A stretch of DNA of 36,411 nt from a virus. Positions 24,239-30,131 of the stretch are shown here, one piece after another (position 1 is the first letter of the stretch; each line of letters starts with the position of its first letter). A program made the position numbers and the translations under genes. Below the pieces are notes generated by a model. That model saw nothing but the letters and a program-made list of their open reading frames with translations, had not been told where the DNA came from and did no database searches. The stretch covers positions 1 to 36,411 of IMG/VR virus record IMGVR_UViG_3300036770_001418; one strand, given 5' to 3'.

Positions 24239-24619
24239 ATGACTTACAAGGAACTCATCGAAGCAATGCAGATTTTGGTTCAGAACATCGGCAACCAAGA
24301 GACTAAAGTTCAAAAGAAACTGCTAAAAATTCACACTAAACTTAAATCTTACTACGAAGAGTACGAAGAGCAACTCAATGACATTAGGCTTGAGAATGCT
24401 ATGACTGAGGACAATGGAGCGTTGATTTTGGATGAGAAGGGTGGGTATAAGTACAATAAGGATGGTCAGAGGAAGATGTACAAAGAGATTAAAGAATTAC
24501 TATCAAAGGACTTTGACTATCAAAAAATAGAAGTTGTTAACGACAAGGGGTTAGAGGAGCATATATACCTTGATAATTTTGTCAATGGCGTTAAATTTAC
24601 GCAGAGTGAAGAAGAATAG
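24239..24619 (+). CDS. Hypothetical phage protein, charged helical
   Basis: A 126-residue protein: MTYKELIEAMQILVQNIG, then a long charged helix (KVQKKLLKIHTKLKSYYEEYEEQLNDIRLE), then LILDEKGGYKYNKDGQRKMYKEIKELL and LDNFVNGVKF. This profile resembles small phage proteins of unknown function such as the DUF1617 type, but the match is uncertain. It starts the short lysis-side cluster and ends 28 bases before the preferred spanin start. Confidence 0.65.
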   Translation: MTYKELIEAMQILVQNIGNQETKVQKKLLKIHTKLKSYYEEYEEQLNDIRLENAMTEDNGALILDEKGGYKYNKDGQRKMYKEIKELLSKDFDYQKIEVVNDKGLEEHIYLDNFVNGVKFTQSEEE

Positions 24620-24647
24620 CCAGTACAAATTAAGTCCGGAGTTAGAA

Positions 24648-25109
24648 ATGCTGTTAGCTTTTATTAGCATCATCCTACTTCTTATATTATTTGGCAGTTG
24701 CAACCCCGTCAAGCAGGTGCTTGGTGACAATAAAAAGTTTGAGGTTGTAGCTGCCGAAGTTATTAAAAGAGGCTATTGCCTTAATGATACGATTTACAAG
24801 ACGAAAACGGACACGCTTGAAGTACATGACACTACCACCTTTGTATACGTGGACACAATGGTCGTTAACGATACCACCTACCTTTGGGAGACAAAGTACC
24901 ACACCATCACCAAGGTTCGCACAATCCGTGACAGCGTAAAGTTAATAGTTACCGACTCTGCGAGGATTAAGGTATTGACAAAGGAGTTGCGCGATGCCAA
25001 AAGCATGGAAAAACTTGCGCTTGCCGACATGAAATCTTTAAAAAAGATGGTTTACTTAATTGGCGGGGCCGCATTATTATTCTTTTTAATATTATTTAAA
25101 CTGAAATGA
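24648..25109 (+). CDS. Probable unimolecular spanin (lipoprotein plus C-terminal TM)
   Basis: A 153-residue protein from the ATG at 24648. It has a hydrophobic N-terminal signal ending LFGSC with Cys18 as lipidation site, a periplasmic middle of beta-patterned Thr-rich segments and a short helix (RIKVLTKELRDAKSMEKLALADMKSLKK). A C-terminal membrane helix, MVYLIGGAALLFFLILF (134-150), is followed by KLK. Outer-membrane lipid at one end and inner-membrane helix at the other is the T1 gp11-type u-spanin design, which fuses the membranes at lysis. The M15 peptidase gene starts inside its stop codon (ATGA). An upstream in-frame ATG (24585) would add basic residues (NLRRVKK); a GGAG ten bases before 24648 favours the shorter form. 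The function is inference. Confidence 0.65.
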   Translation: MLLAFISIILLLILFGSCNPVKQVLGDNKKFEVVAAEVIKRGYCLNDTIYKTKTDTLEVHDTTTFVYVDTMVVNDTTYLWETKYHTITKVRTIRDSVKLIVTDSARIKVLTKELRDAKSMEKLALADMKSLKKMVYLIGGAALLFFLILFKLK

Positions 25110-25567
25110 AACTATCACTACATCTCTCAATGGCAGAGATGATCCGCAGCGATACTGCCAAACGTAAAGGCATTAATAACACGCCAAAGCCAGAGCATCT
25201 TGATAACATGATACTGCTCGCCAAACGGATTTTTGAGCCTATTCGCAGCCATTTCAAAACGGCTATATACATTTCATCTGGGTACCGGTCAGAGGCTCTA
25301 AATAAGGCTATTAAGGGGTCTAGCAAGTCGCAGCATAGCAAGGGACAAGCGATGGACATCGATATGGACGGGAGCGGAACAATAAGCAATAGCGATGTGT
25401 TTTACTATATAAAGAATAACTTAGAGTTTGACCAGCTTATTTGGGAGTTTGGCGATAACTACAACCCAGATTGGGTTCATGTGAGCTATGCAGAAGGCAA
25501 AAACAGAAAAGAAGTTCTTGTGGCTTACAAAACACTTGGGATAACAAGGTACAAACAATTCAAATAG
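25106..25567 (+). CDS. Endolysin-type peptidase, M15 family
   Basis: A 153-residue zinc peptidase. SGYRSEALNKAIKGS and SKSQHSKGQAMDID supply His77 and Asp84, and WVHVSY supplies His125, the three zinc ligands of M15_3 enzymes. IKNNLEFDQLIWEF precedes the last ligand, as is usual. Residues 86-97, DMDGSGTISNSD, form a complete EF-hand-like loop (Asp at 1, 3 and 12, Ser at 5, Gly at 6, Ile at 8). The enzyme should cut peptide bridges in peptidoglycan after access through holin-type pores; there is no signal peptide. It is coupled to the spanin gene and followed by a strong terminator. Confidence 0.88.
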   Translation: MKLSLHLSMAEMIRSDTAKRKGINNTPKPEHLDNMILLAKRIFEPIRSHFKTAIYISSGYRSEALNKAIKGSSKSQHSKGQAMDIDMDGSGTISNSDVFYYIKNNLEFDQLIWEFGDNYNPDWVHVSYAEGKNRKEVLVAYKTLGITRYKQFK

Positions 25568-25593
25568 TGTGTTTTTCGATAGGTGTCATACGT

Positions 25594-25622
25594 CCTGATG
25601 TTTTTACATCGGGATTTTTTTT
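25594..25622 (+). terminator. Rho-independent terminator after the lysis genes
   Basis: CCTGATGT (25594-25601), a TTTT loop, then ACATCGGG (25606-25613) form an 8-bp stem with one G-T pair, followed by A and a run of eight or more T residues. It closes the structural/lysis transcript before the promoter at 25642. Confidence 0.88.
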
Positions 25623-25641
25623 ATATCTTTTATAAAATAAA

Positions 25642-25673
25642 TTTGGTGATTAAAACAAACGTTACTAAATTTG
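25642..25673 (+). promoter_or_regulatory. Bacteroidota-type promoter of the early region
   Basis: TTTG at 25642-25645 and TAAATTTG at 25666-25673 are separated by 20 bases, an exact fit to the -33/-7 pattern TTTG-N20-TAnnTTTG. The start site should be near 25680, about 16 bases before the regulator ATG. It is the best promoter in the window and drives the early/replication genes. Confidence 0.75.
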
Positions 25674-25695
25674 TGTAAACAAAACGGATAATAAA

Positions 25696-25914
25696 ATGCA
25701 ATTGTACATCAAAGACACATTAAGAAAATGGCGAACTGATCGTGAGATTTCACGTGAAATGTTTGCGAAAATGGCAGATACCACTGCGATGACTATGTTC
25801 AGAGCCGAGACCACCGGCAAGATTTCTCTTGAGACATACATCAAGATCCACCAAACTGTTCTCGCTTATGAGCGTGAGAAAGCGAAGCAGCTCAATCCAA
25901 ACCCACATTTTTAA
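25696..25914 (+). CDS. Small HTH (XRE-like) regulator
   Basis: A 72-residue protein. LRKWRTDREISREMFAKMADTTAMTMFRAETTGKISLETYIKIHQTV fits a compact XRE-type helix-turn-helix, with the turn near DTTAMTMFRAE. It is the first gene behind the best promoter, so a Cro-like early regulator is plausible. It could also be a host-gene repressor. The DNA-binding reading is from pattern only. Confidence 0.55.
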   Translation: MQLYIKDTLRKWRTDREISREMFAKMADTTAMTMFRAETTGKISLETYIKIHQTVLAYEREKAKQLNPNPHF

Positions 25915-25932
25915 CCCGTTTAATATCCAATT

Positions 25933-26508
25933 ATGGGCCTCAACAACAATCAGTCCTCAAGCATTTATCTGCAAATCAGCAATGGGAAACTTGTCCGCTC
26001 TTTCTCTTCCCCAACCCAAAAATCTATAAGCAGAATTAACAAGGTCGGAAAGGAAGTGTATGAGGAGTTTTATGACTCACTCACAGGCTATGTCAAAGGC
26101 ATCTCCACAAAGGAGACAGAGTACGGCAAGTTTTGGGTCATCAACGTCAATGATGGCGAGAATGACTATACCTTGTCAACCAATTACTCTGGTGGCTACG
26201 CTGTATCCTTCCTAAAAGCCATCCCAAATGCTGATCTCAGCCGTGTAATGACCATCACCCCAAAGATTATGGTCGATGGGGATAAGCGTAACAGCGTTAT
26301 GTTTATCAACCAAGATGGTAAGGGCCTCAAGCATTATTGGACAAAAGACAACCCAGGTCAGTTGCCTAACCTTGAGAAAATCAAAATCAAGGGCAAGGAT
26401 ACATGGGATGACACCAAACGCCTTGAGTATCTTGAGAATTTTGTAAAAGACTTATTTAACGCCAAAGTCGAGCCTGCCTCCGCAGTCGATGAGGATACAC
26501 CTTTTTAG
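25933..26508 (+). CDS. Probable single-stranded DNA-binding protein
   Basis: A 191-residue protein. The middle is an OB-like beta barrel pattern (LTGYVKGISTKETEYGKFWVINVNDGENDYTLSTNY, KRNSVMFINQDGKGLKHYW). The C-terminus is the acidic, phenylalanine-ended tail DEDTPF that recruits replication partners in SSBs. It would coat single-stranded DNA during replication and recombination next to the exonuclease. It is a phage-type form, not the bacterial SSB sequence, so the call relies on fold pattern and tail. Confidence 0.75.
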   Translation: MGLNNNQSSSIYLQISNGKLVRSFSSPTQKSISRINKVGKEVYEEFYDSLTGYVKGISTKETEYGKFWVINVNDGENDYTLSTNYSGGYAVSFLKAIPNADLSRVMTITPKIMVDGDKRNSVMFINQDGKGLKHYWTKDNPGQLPNLEKIKIKGKDTWDDTKRLEYLENFVKDLFNAKVEPASAVDEDTPF

Positions 26509-26544
26509 GTTCTGGGTTTAGTATAGTTTTAAGGTAGACGATTT

Positions 26545-26577
26545 CCCGCCTATGTGTCTACATCGGGCGGGTTTTTT
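26545..26577 (+). terminator. Rho-independent terminator after the SSB gene
   Basis: CCCGCC (26545-26550) pairs with GGCGGG (26566-26571), with an inner ATGT/ACAT stem between, followed by six T residues. It lies between the SSB and exonuclease genes and probably makes SSB mRNA more abundant than the distal message. Confidence 0.82.
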
Positions 26578-26604
26578 AACACATCAATTTAAAAACACAC
26601 ATAT

Positions 26605-27354
26605 ATGAACAAGCCATTTATTGTCGACCTGCACAAGAACAGGATCGAGTTTACTGACAACAGATTCTACATCACCGAAGACGGCACCTATGTTCCTTCG
26701 GTAACCACTATTCTCGAATGCTATCCGAAAGATGCTCACTTTTTTCAATGGCTCAAAGACGTTGGGGACAAAGCTGACCATATCCGTGATGAGGCCGGTA
26801 AGCGTGGTAGCGTGGTGCATAACCTAACCGAGCGGTACGATGCTGGTGAAGAGGTTACATTTCTATCTGCTAACGGCTTCCCTGAGTTCAAGATGCTCGA
26901 ATGGGCCATGTTTGAGCGGTATGTTGACTTTACGGAGACGCATAAGCCTGAGATACTGATGATGGAAGAACACTTCGCCTCGTCTGAATTAGGCTATGCA
27001 GGAACCATTGATAGGATTATCAATCTGAATGATAAAAAAATCCTAATGGACATCAAGACCTCAAACAACCTTCACAATAGCTATTGGTTGCAGCTTGCCG
27101 CATATTATAAATTGCTTTTTGCTTGTAGTAAACATGGTGTCCATGAGGTTGGTATCCTTTGGCTTAACGCCAAAACGAGAACGACCGGAAAGGGTGGAGC
27201 GATTCAAGGCATTGGTTGGCAGCTCATAACTAAGACTGTAGAGGATATTATGGATGATCTCGCTGCGTTCTACCATACCAAGAGCCTGTATGACACGCTT
27301 AATAAGGATGTCAAACCTAGAAATATCTCATACCAACTTAAGCATAAGAGATGA
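26605..27354 (+). CDS. PD-(D/E)XK exonuclease, RecB/Cas4-like
   Basis: A 249-residue nuclease. RGSVVHNLTERY (His72) is the conserved lead-in helix. GYAGTIDRII (Asp136) and ILMDIKTSNN (Asp149, Lys151) supply the active site, and SYWLQLAAYYKLL with Gln163 completes the PD-(D/E)XK RecB-type pattern. It likely resects double-stranded ends for recombination or degrades host DNA, working with the SSB next to it. It does not have the four-cysteine iron-sulfur set of Cas4. Confidence 0.83.
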   Translation: MNKPFIVDLHKNRIEFTDNRFYITEDGTYVPSVTTILECYPKDAHFFQWLKDVGDKADHIRDEAGKRGSVVHNLTERYDAGEEVTFLSANGFPEFKMLEWAMFERYVDFTETHKPEILMMEEHFASSELGYAGTIDRIINLNDKKILMDIKTSNNLHNSYWLQLAAYYKLLFACSKHGVHEVGILWLNAKTRTTGKGGAIQGIGWQLITKTVEDIMDDLAAFYHTKSLYDTLNKDVKPRNISYQLKHKR

Positions 27355-27446
27355 GAAAAGAGCTGATACAATTCTATCGTGAGAACAAGGCAGCTGTATG
27401 GGTTGCCTTGCTTCTCATAACCCTCGCAATCCTTAAATCTAAATAA
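27351..27446 (+). CDS. 31-residue single-pass membrane protein
   Basis: Too short for usual gene finders: MRKELIQFYRENKAAVW, then a hydrophobic helix VALLLITLAIL, ending KSK. Its ATG overlaps the exonuclease stop (ATGA), and the next gene begins right after its TAA, so it sits in a tight operon and is likely real. The function is unknown; a membrane microprotein affecting host or exclusion is only a possibility. Confidence 0.55.
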   Translation: MRKELIQFYRENKAAVWVALLLITLAILKSK

Positions 27447-27447
27447 C

Positions 27448-27780
27448 ATGATCTCACCTTACGTACTACCTGGCATTAGAGAGTCAGCAAGGCTCAACAC
27501 TGCCGAATACATTACACAGCGTGTCTTGACATATTTCAAGTCAGACATGAAAGTTTTGAGAGCAAGAAGGCGTGATAGAGATGTAATTATCATGCGGTCA
27601 ATACTTGCTTATTATTTGTACTACAAATGCAATTGGAGGCTCAAGGATATAGTCGATTTCTTCAAGCCAGGTGTTACTCACCACACAACAGTAATACATT
27701 CCCTTAGGCAAGTTGAAGATCAGCTATCTTTAAAGAACGACAACGAGATTTCCATGCACATGAAAAACTTAGGGTTATGA
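27448..27780 (+). CDS. Stand-alone DnaA domain IV-like DNA-binding protein
   Basis: A 110-residue protein. Residues 47-93 read like DnaA domain IV: IIMRSILAYYLYYK, RLKDIVDFF and THHTTVIHSLRQVEDQL, including the DnaA signature H-T-T-V-x-H (residues 79-84). A basic stretch RARRRDR (38-44) precedes it. No AAA+ ATPase, oligomerisation or DnaB-binding domain is present. It could bind DnaA-box-like sites in phage or host DNA to help start phage replication or block host initiation. Known DnaA proteins are about 450 residues, so this is a single-domain version. It is coupled by ATGA to the zinc-ribbon gene. Confidence 0.75.
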   Translation: MISPYVLPGIRESARLNTAEYITQRVLTYFKSDMKVLRARRRDRDVIIMRSILAYYLYYKCNWRLKDIVDFFKPGVTHHTTVIHSLRQVEDQLSLKNDNEISMHMKNLGL

Positions 27781-27896
27781 AACTGATTAAGACATTCTGG
27801 ATTAAATGCCGTTCATGCCGTAAATACTATACAATAACCGCAATCAGTAGGCAGCAGTCAATCTGCCCTCATTGCCTTAAATTGAATTTAAAATGA
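27777..27896 (+). CDS. 39-residue zinc-ribbon protein
   Basis: It reads MKLIKTFWIKCRSCRKYY, then CPHC and KLNLK. Two CxxC pairs (C11/C14 and C30/C33), about 16 residues apart, indicate one zinc ribbon or zinc knuckle. ATGA overlaps on both sides place it firmly in the operon. It may bind RNA, DNA or a protein; no specific family is recognised. Confidence 0.6.
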   Translation: MKLIKTFWIKCRSCRKYYTITAISRQQSICPHCLKLNLK

Positions 27897-28168
27897 AAAA
27901 TAAAAGGTTTGATATTGATTACCATTACTTTTTGGATACAATTTTAGCAAGTACTGGTTATAGAGTAGAAATTCAACATCAGTCTGATGATGAATCTGTT
28001 ACTTGCATTTTAACATTTTATCAAGGTAAGTCAACAGAAAATAAATTTGTTTGCAAACAAATGGTGTTAAAGGATAGATTTCAAGATCTTCATGATATTT
28101 TAGAACGCACTACGTTTATGACTTTGAAATACGCATTATCTGATTTTATTAAAAATAACTTAAAATGA
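27893..28168 (+). CDS. Hypothetical early protein
   Basis: A 91-residue protein (MKNKRFDIDYHYFLDTILASTGYRVEIQHQ...). It has alternating beta strands in the first half (VTCILTFYQG) and helices at the end (LHDILERTTFMTLKYALSDFI). No known family is recognised. ATGA coupling on both sides supports it. AT-rich codons differ slightly from the exonuclease upstream. Confidence 0.6.
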   Translation: MKNKRFDIDYHYFLDTILASTGYRVEIQHQSDDESVTCILTFYQGKSTENKFVCKQMVLKDRFQDLHDILERTTFMTLKYALSDFIKNNLK

Positions 28169-28380
28169 CACCTAAACAAAAAGCAGAACAGATTTATTTA
28201 TACATGAATCTATCAATCAACGCAGCCGAATCAGCTATCTGCCTCTTGCATCAGCACTCTGAAGACAAAGCATATTGGGAAGAGGTCTGGGAGGCATTGC
28301 TCGATGCACATGGCTGCAGATGGCAGCAGATAGAATTTGAGAATCAACGTATTGATTACATAAAAGCCTGTCAATTATGA
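28165..28380 (+). CDS. Small helical early protein
   Basis: A 71-residue protein: MTPKQKAEQIYLYMNLSINAAESAICLLHQHSEDKAYWEEVWEALLDAHG. The start 'TPKQKAEQIY' and 'YWEEV' segments match a class of small helical proteins common in Bacteroidota phages, with no known function. It overlaps its neighbours by ATGA at both ends. Confidence 0.6.
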   Translation: MTPKQKAEQIYLYMNLSINAAESAICLLHQHSEDKAYWEEVWEALLDAHGCRWQQIEFENQRIDYIKACQL

Positions 28381-28550
28381 ATAAAAAAATCAAAGCAGCA
28401 GTAATTACTTTTTTAATTATTTTATTTATTGGATTATTTCGTTATGCTGCTATAACACATAAAACAATTGTATTGGATATTTTAATGTCTATAATTGTTA
28501 TCGCTTTTATTATCTTTTTATATATCGCAATCTTAATAATTATAGATTAA
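28377..28550 (+). CDS. 57-residue two-pass membrane protein
   Basis: It starts MNKKIKAAVITFLIILFIGLF, a first helix, then a short loop RYAAITHKTIVLD and a second, longer hydrophobic helix, ILMSIIVIAFIIFLYIAILIIID. The ATG overlaps the previous stop as ATGA. The gene is very AT-rich. Two close membrane helices with a basic start could suit an exclusion factor or holin-type protein; the function is not known. Confidence 0.55.
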   Translation: MNKKIKAAVITFLIILFIGLFRYAAITHKTIVLDILMSIIVIAFIIFLYIAILIIID

Positions 28551-28555
28551 ATTTG
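28548..28555 (+). promoter_or_regulatory. Possible -7 element before the HNH gene
   Basis: TAAATTTG, the same octamer as at 25666, overlaps the stop of the membrane-protein gene and lies 33 bases before the HNH ATG. No clear -33 box is present, so the call is weak. If used, it would give a separate transcript for the HNH/methyltransferase genes. Confidence 0.3.
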
Positions 28556-28587
28556 CATATGTAAACCTTATTTAGTAATTTTATCAT

Positions 28588-29016
28588 ATGGGAAGAAAAA
28601 GAAATAATATTTACGATGATGCATACGGATTATACTTAAGCGGTCTTTCGTTGCAACAAGTTGCTGAAACTTTGCAAGTAACAAGGCAATGTGTTTATAA
28701 AGCATTTAAAAAAAGAGGTTTTACATTAAGAGGAGTAAACTTTAGACCATTCTTTATTTATGATGATAAAAAATTCACATTAAGGAACAATGGCTATTAC
28801 AGTTTAACAACTAATGAAAGAACATTAATGCATAGATATGTATGGGAGAAAGAAAATGGTAAAATACCAAAAGGGTGGGATATCCATCATAAAAATGAGA
28901 ATAAAGCCGATAATAGAATTGAAAATTTAGAATGTTTGCCAAAATCTGAACATACAAGACATTATTCACCACATAATAATCAATACACAAAAGGTAGAAA
29001 AAAATGCAGCATATAA
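28588..29016 (+). CDS. HNH endonuclease with N-terminal HTH
   Basis: A 142-residue protein. Residues 10-42 (YDDAYGLYLSGLSLQQVAETLQVTRQCVYKAF) form a resolvase-like helix-turn-helix. The C-terminal half carries MHRYVWEKENG (His82) and then DIHHKNENKADNRIENLECL (His100, His101, Asn109), the HNH_3 homing-type pattern. It is likely a mobile homing endonuclease that nicks or cuts intron-less or empty alleles; no intron or intein was seen around it. It overlaps the methyltransferase start by 13 bases. It is markedly more AT-rich than the genes it adjoins, which suggests recent acquisition. Confidence 0.83.
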   Translation: MGRKRNNIYDDAYGLYLSGLSLQQVAETLQVTRQCVYKAFKKRGFTLRGVNFRPFFIYDDKKFTLRNNGYYSLTTNERTLMHRYVWEKENGKIPKGWDIHHKNENKADNRIENLECLPKSEHTRHYSPHNNQYTKGRKKCSI

Positions 29017-30131
29017 GCCTATTTAGTGGTATAGGAGGCTTTGAGTTAGCTGCTGAATGGATGGGATGGCAAAACATTGCATCTTGTGAATTAAACCCAT
29101 TTGGCAGGAAAATCTTAGAGCATTACTGGCCAAAAGCATATCATCACGATGATATCAAAACATTAACAATAGACAAATTAGATTATGAACTACAAAAAAG
29201 ATTCGGAAGCCTCTGGAGGACAAATGACATTGTTCTCACTGGAGGCTTCCCTTAACTATGCCAACCATACTCCTCAGCAGGAAAACGACTTGGCAAAGAA
29301 GATGAGAGACACCTCTGGCCGGAGATGCTTAGAGCGATTCGGGAGATTCAACCACGTTGGGTTGTGGGCGAAAACGTTCTCGGACTTGTTAATTGGAATG
29401 GAGGGTTGGTATTCAACGAGGTGCAAGTTGACCTGGAAGCTGAAGGGTACGAAGTACAACCGTATGTACTTCCAGCTGTATCCGTCAACGCTCCACACAG
29501 AAGAGACAGAGTCTGGTTTGTTGCCCACGCCAAACACTTCCGACTCAAACAACGCGAACAACAAGGACAACCACGATGTAGAGAGAGGGTATTTGAGGGG
29601 GTATGCATCAATGGGACTCCTCCCAACGCCAACCACACAAGAACCGACATCGGAATGCGAGATCAACGAGAATGGTCGCAGAGTGACAACGAACGGGAAG
29701 GACAGCCACTCTATGAACATAGGCAGGATGGCAGCAATGGGGATGCTGCCCACCCCCGCAGCAGTAGATTACAAACAGACAACACTATGCGAAAGCCAGA
29801 GAGACAGATCAACTCTTCCAGGATTAATGGTAAAGATGATGCTGCCGACTCCAACTGCATACGATTGGAAGGACAGAGGGGAGCAAACAAATTGGAAAGG
29901 AGACGATCTGGTATCAACAATGCACAAAGCAACAAGCCAGACTGGCAAAACTTCCCAACTGTCTCCCCAATTTGTTTTGGAGATGATGGGATTTCCGACC
30001 GATTGGACTCTATTACCTTTCCTAAATGGCGAAATGAGTCCATCAAAGCAGGAGGAAATGCCATAGTCCCTCAAGTTGTACTACAAATTTTTAAAACGAT
30101 TGAACAATATGAAAACCTGCAAAACCTGTAA
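29004..30131 (+). pseudogene. C5-cytosine DNA methyltransferase, stop codon inside motif IV
   Basis: One 376-codon frame contains all the usual blocks: motif I ISLFSGIGGFELAAEW (residues 4-19), the acidic HHDDI, motif IV GGFP-CQPYSSAG, WVVGENV with ENV, NAPHRRDRVWFV with the RRxR of motif VIII, and GNAIVPQ near the end. The frame is broken at 29253-29255 by TAA: GGFP is followed by stop, Leu, then CQPYSS. Six bases (TAACTA) seem inserted between the codons for Pro and the catalytic Cys, without shifting frame. The next in-frame ATG (29325) lies after the active Cys, so a reinitiated product would be inactive. The gene is broken unless the stop is read through. A second frame, 29185-30066, is nested within it. 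Confidence 0.85.
29185..30066 (+). CDS. Overlapping frame nested in the methyltransferase gene
   Basis: A 293-residue open frame in the +1 register relative to the methyltransferase. A start at the internal MTLFSLEASL (29224) is also possible. It is not random: DTSGRRCLERFGRF, GLWAKTFSDLLIGMEGWYSTRCKLTWKL, then four LLPTP/MLPTP blocks each followed by a D or E, and a C-terminal LSPQFVLEMMGFPTDW. From memory, proteins with repeated LPTPTAxD and a final L-x-P-x-(F/W)-V-x-x-(L/M)-M-G-(F/W)-P-xx-W occur widely in phages next to or overlapping cytosine methyltransferases. Their function is unknown to me. It stays open across the place where the methyltransferase frame is broken. Confidence 0.6.
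   Translation: MNYKKDSEASGGQMTLFSLEASLNYANHTPQQENDLAKKMRDTSGRRCLERFGRFNHVGLWAKTFSDLLIGMEGWYSTRCKLTWKLKGTKYNRMYFQLYPSTLHTEETESGLLPTPNTSDSNNANNKDNHDVERGYLRGYASMGLLPTPTTQEPTSECEINENGRRVTTNGKDSHSMNIGRMAAMGMLPTPAAVDYKQTTLCESQRDRSTLPGLMVKMMLPTPTAYDWKDRGEQTNWKGDDLVSTMHKATSQTGKTSQLSPQFVLEMMGFPTDWTLLPFLNGEMSPSKQEEMP

Noticed and set aside
29253-29255. Stop-codon reassignment (TAA read as an amino acid) explaining the broken methyltransferase
   Set aside because: TAA ends many clearly complete genes here (terL, primase neighbours, connectors), and TAG and TGA are also used as stops.
29274-29753. Minus-strand 159-residue open frame within the methyltransferase gene
   Set aside because: No recognised motif, no ribosome site, and it is explained as a shadow of the two plus-strand frames there.
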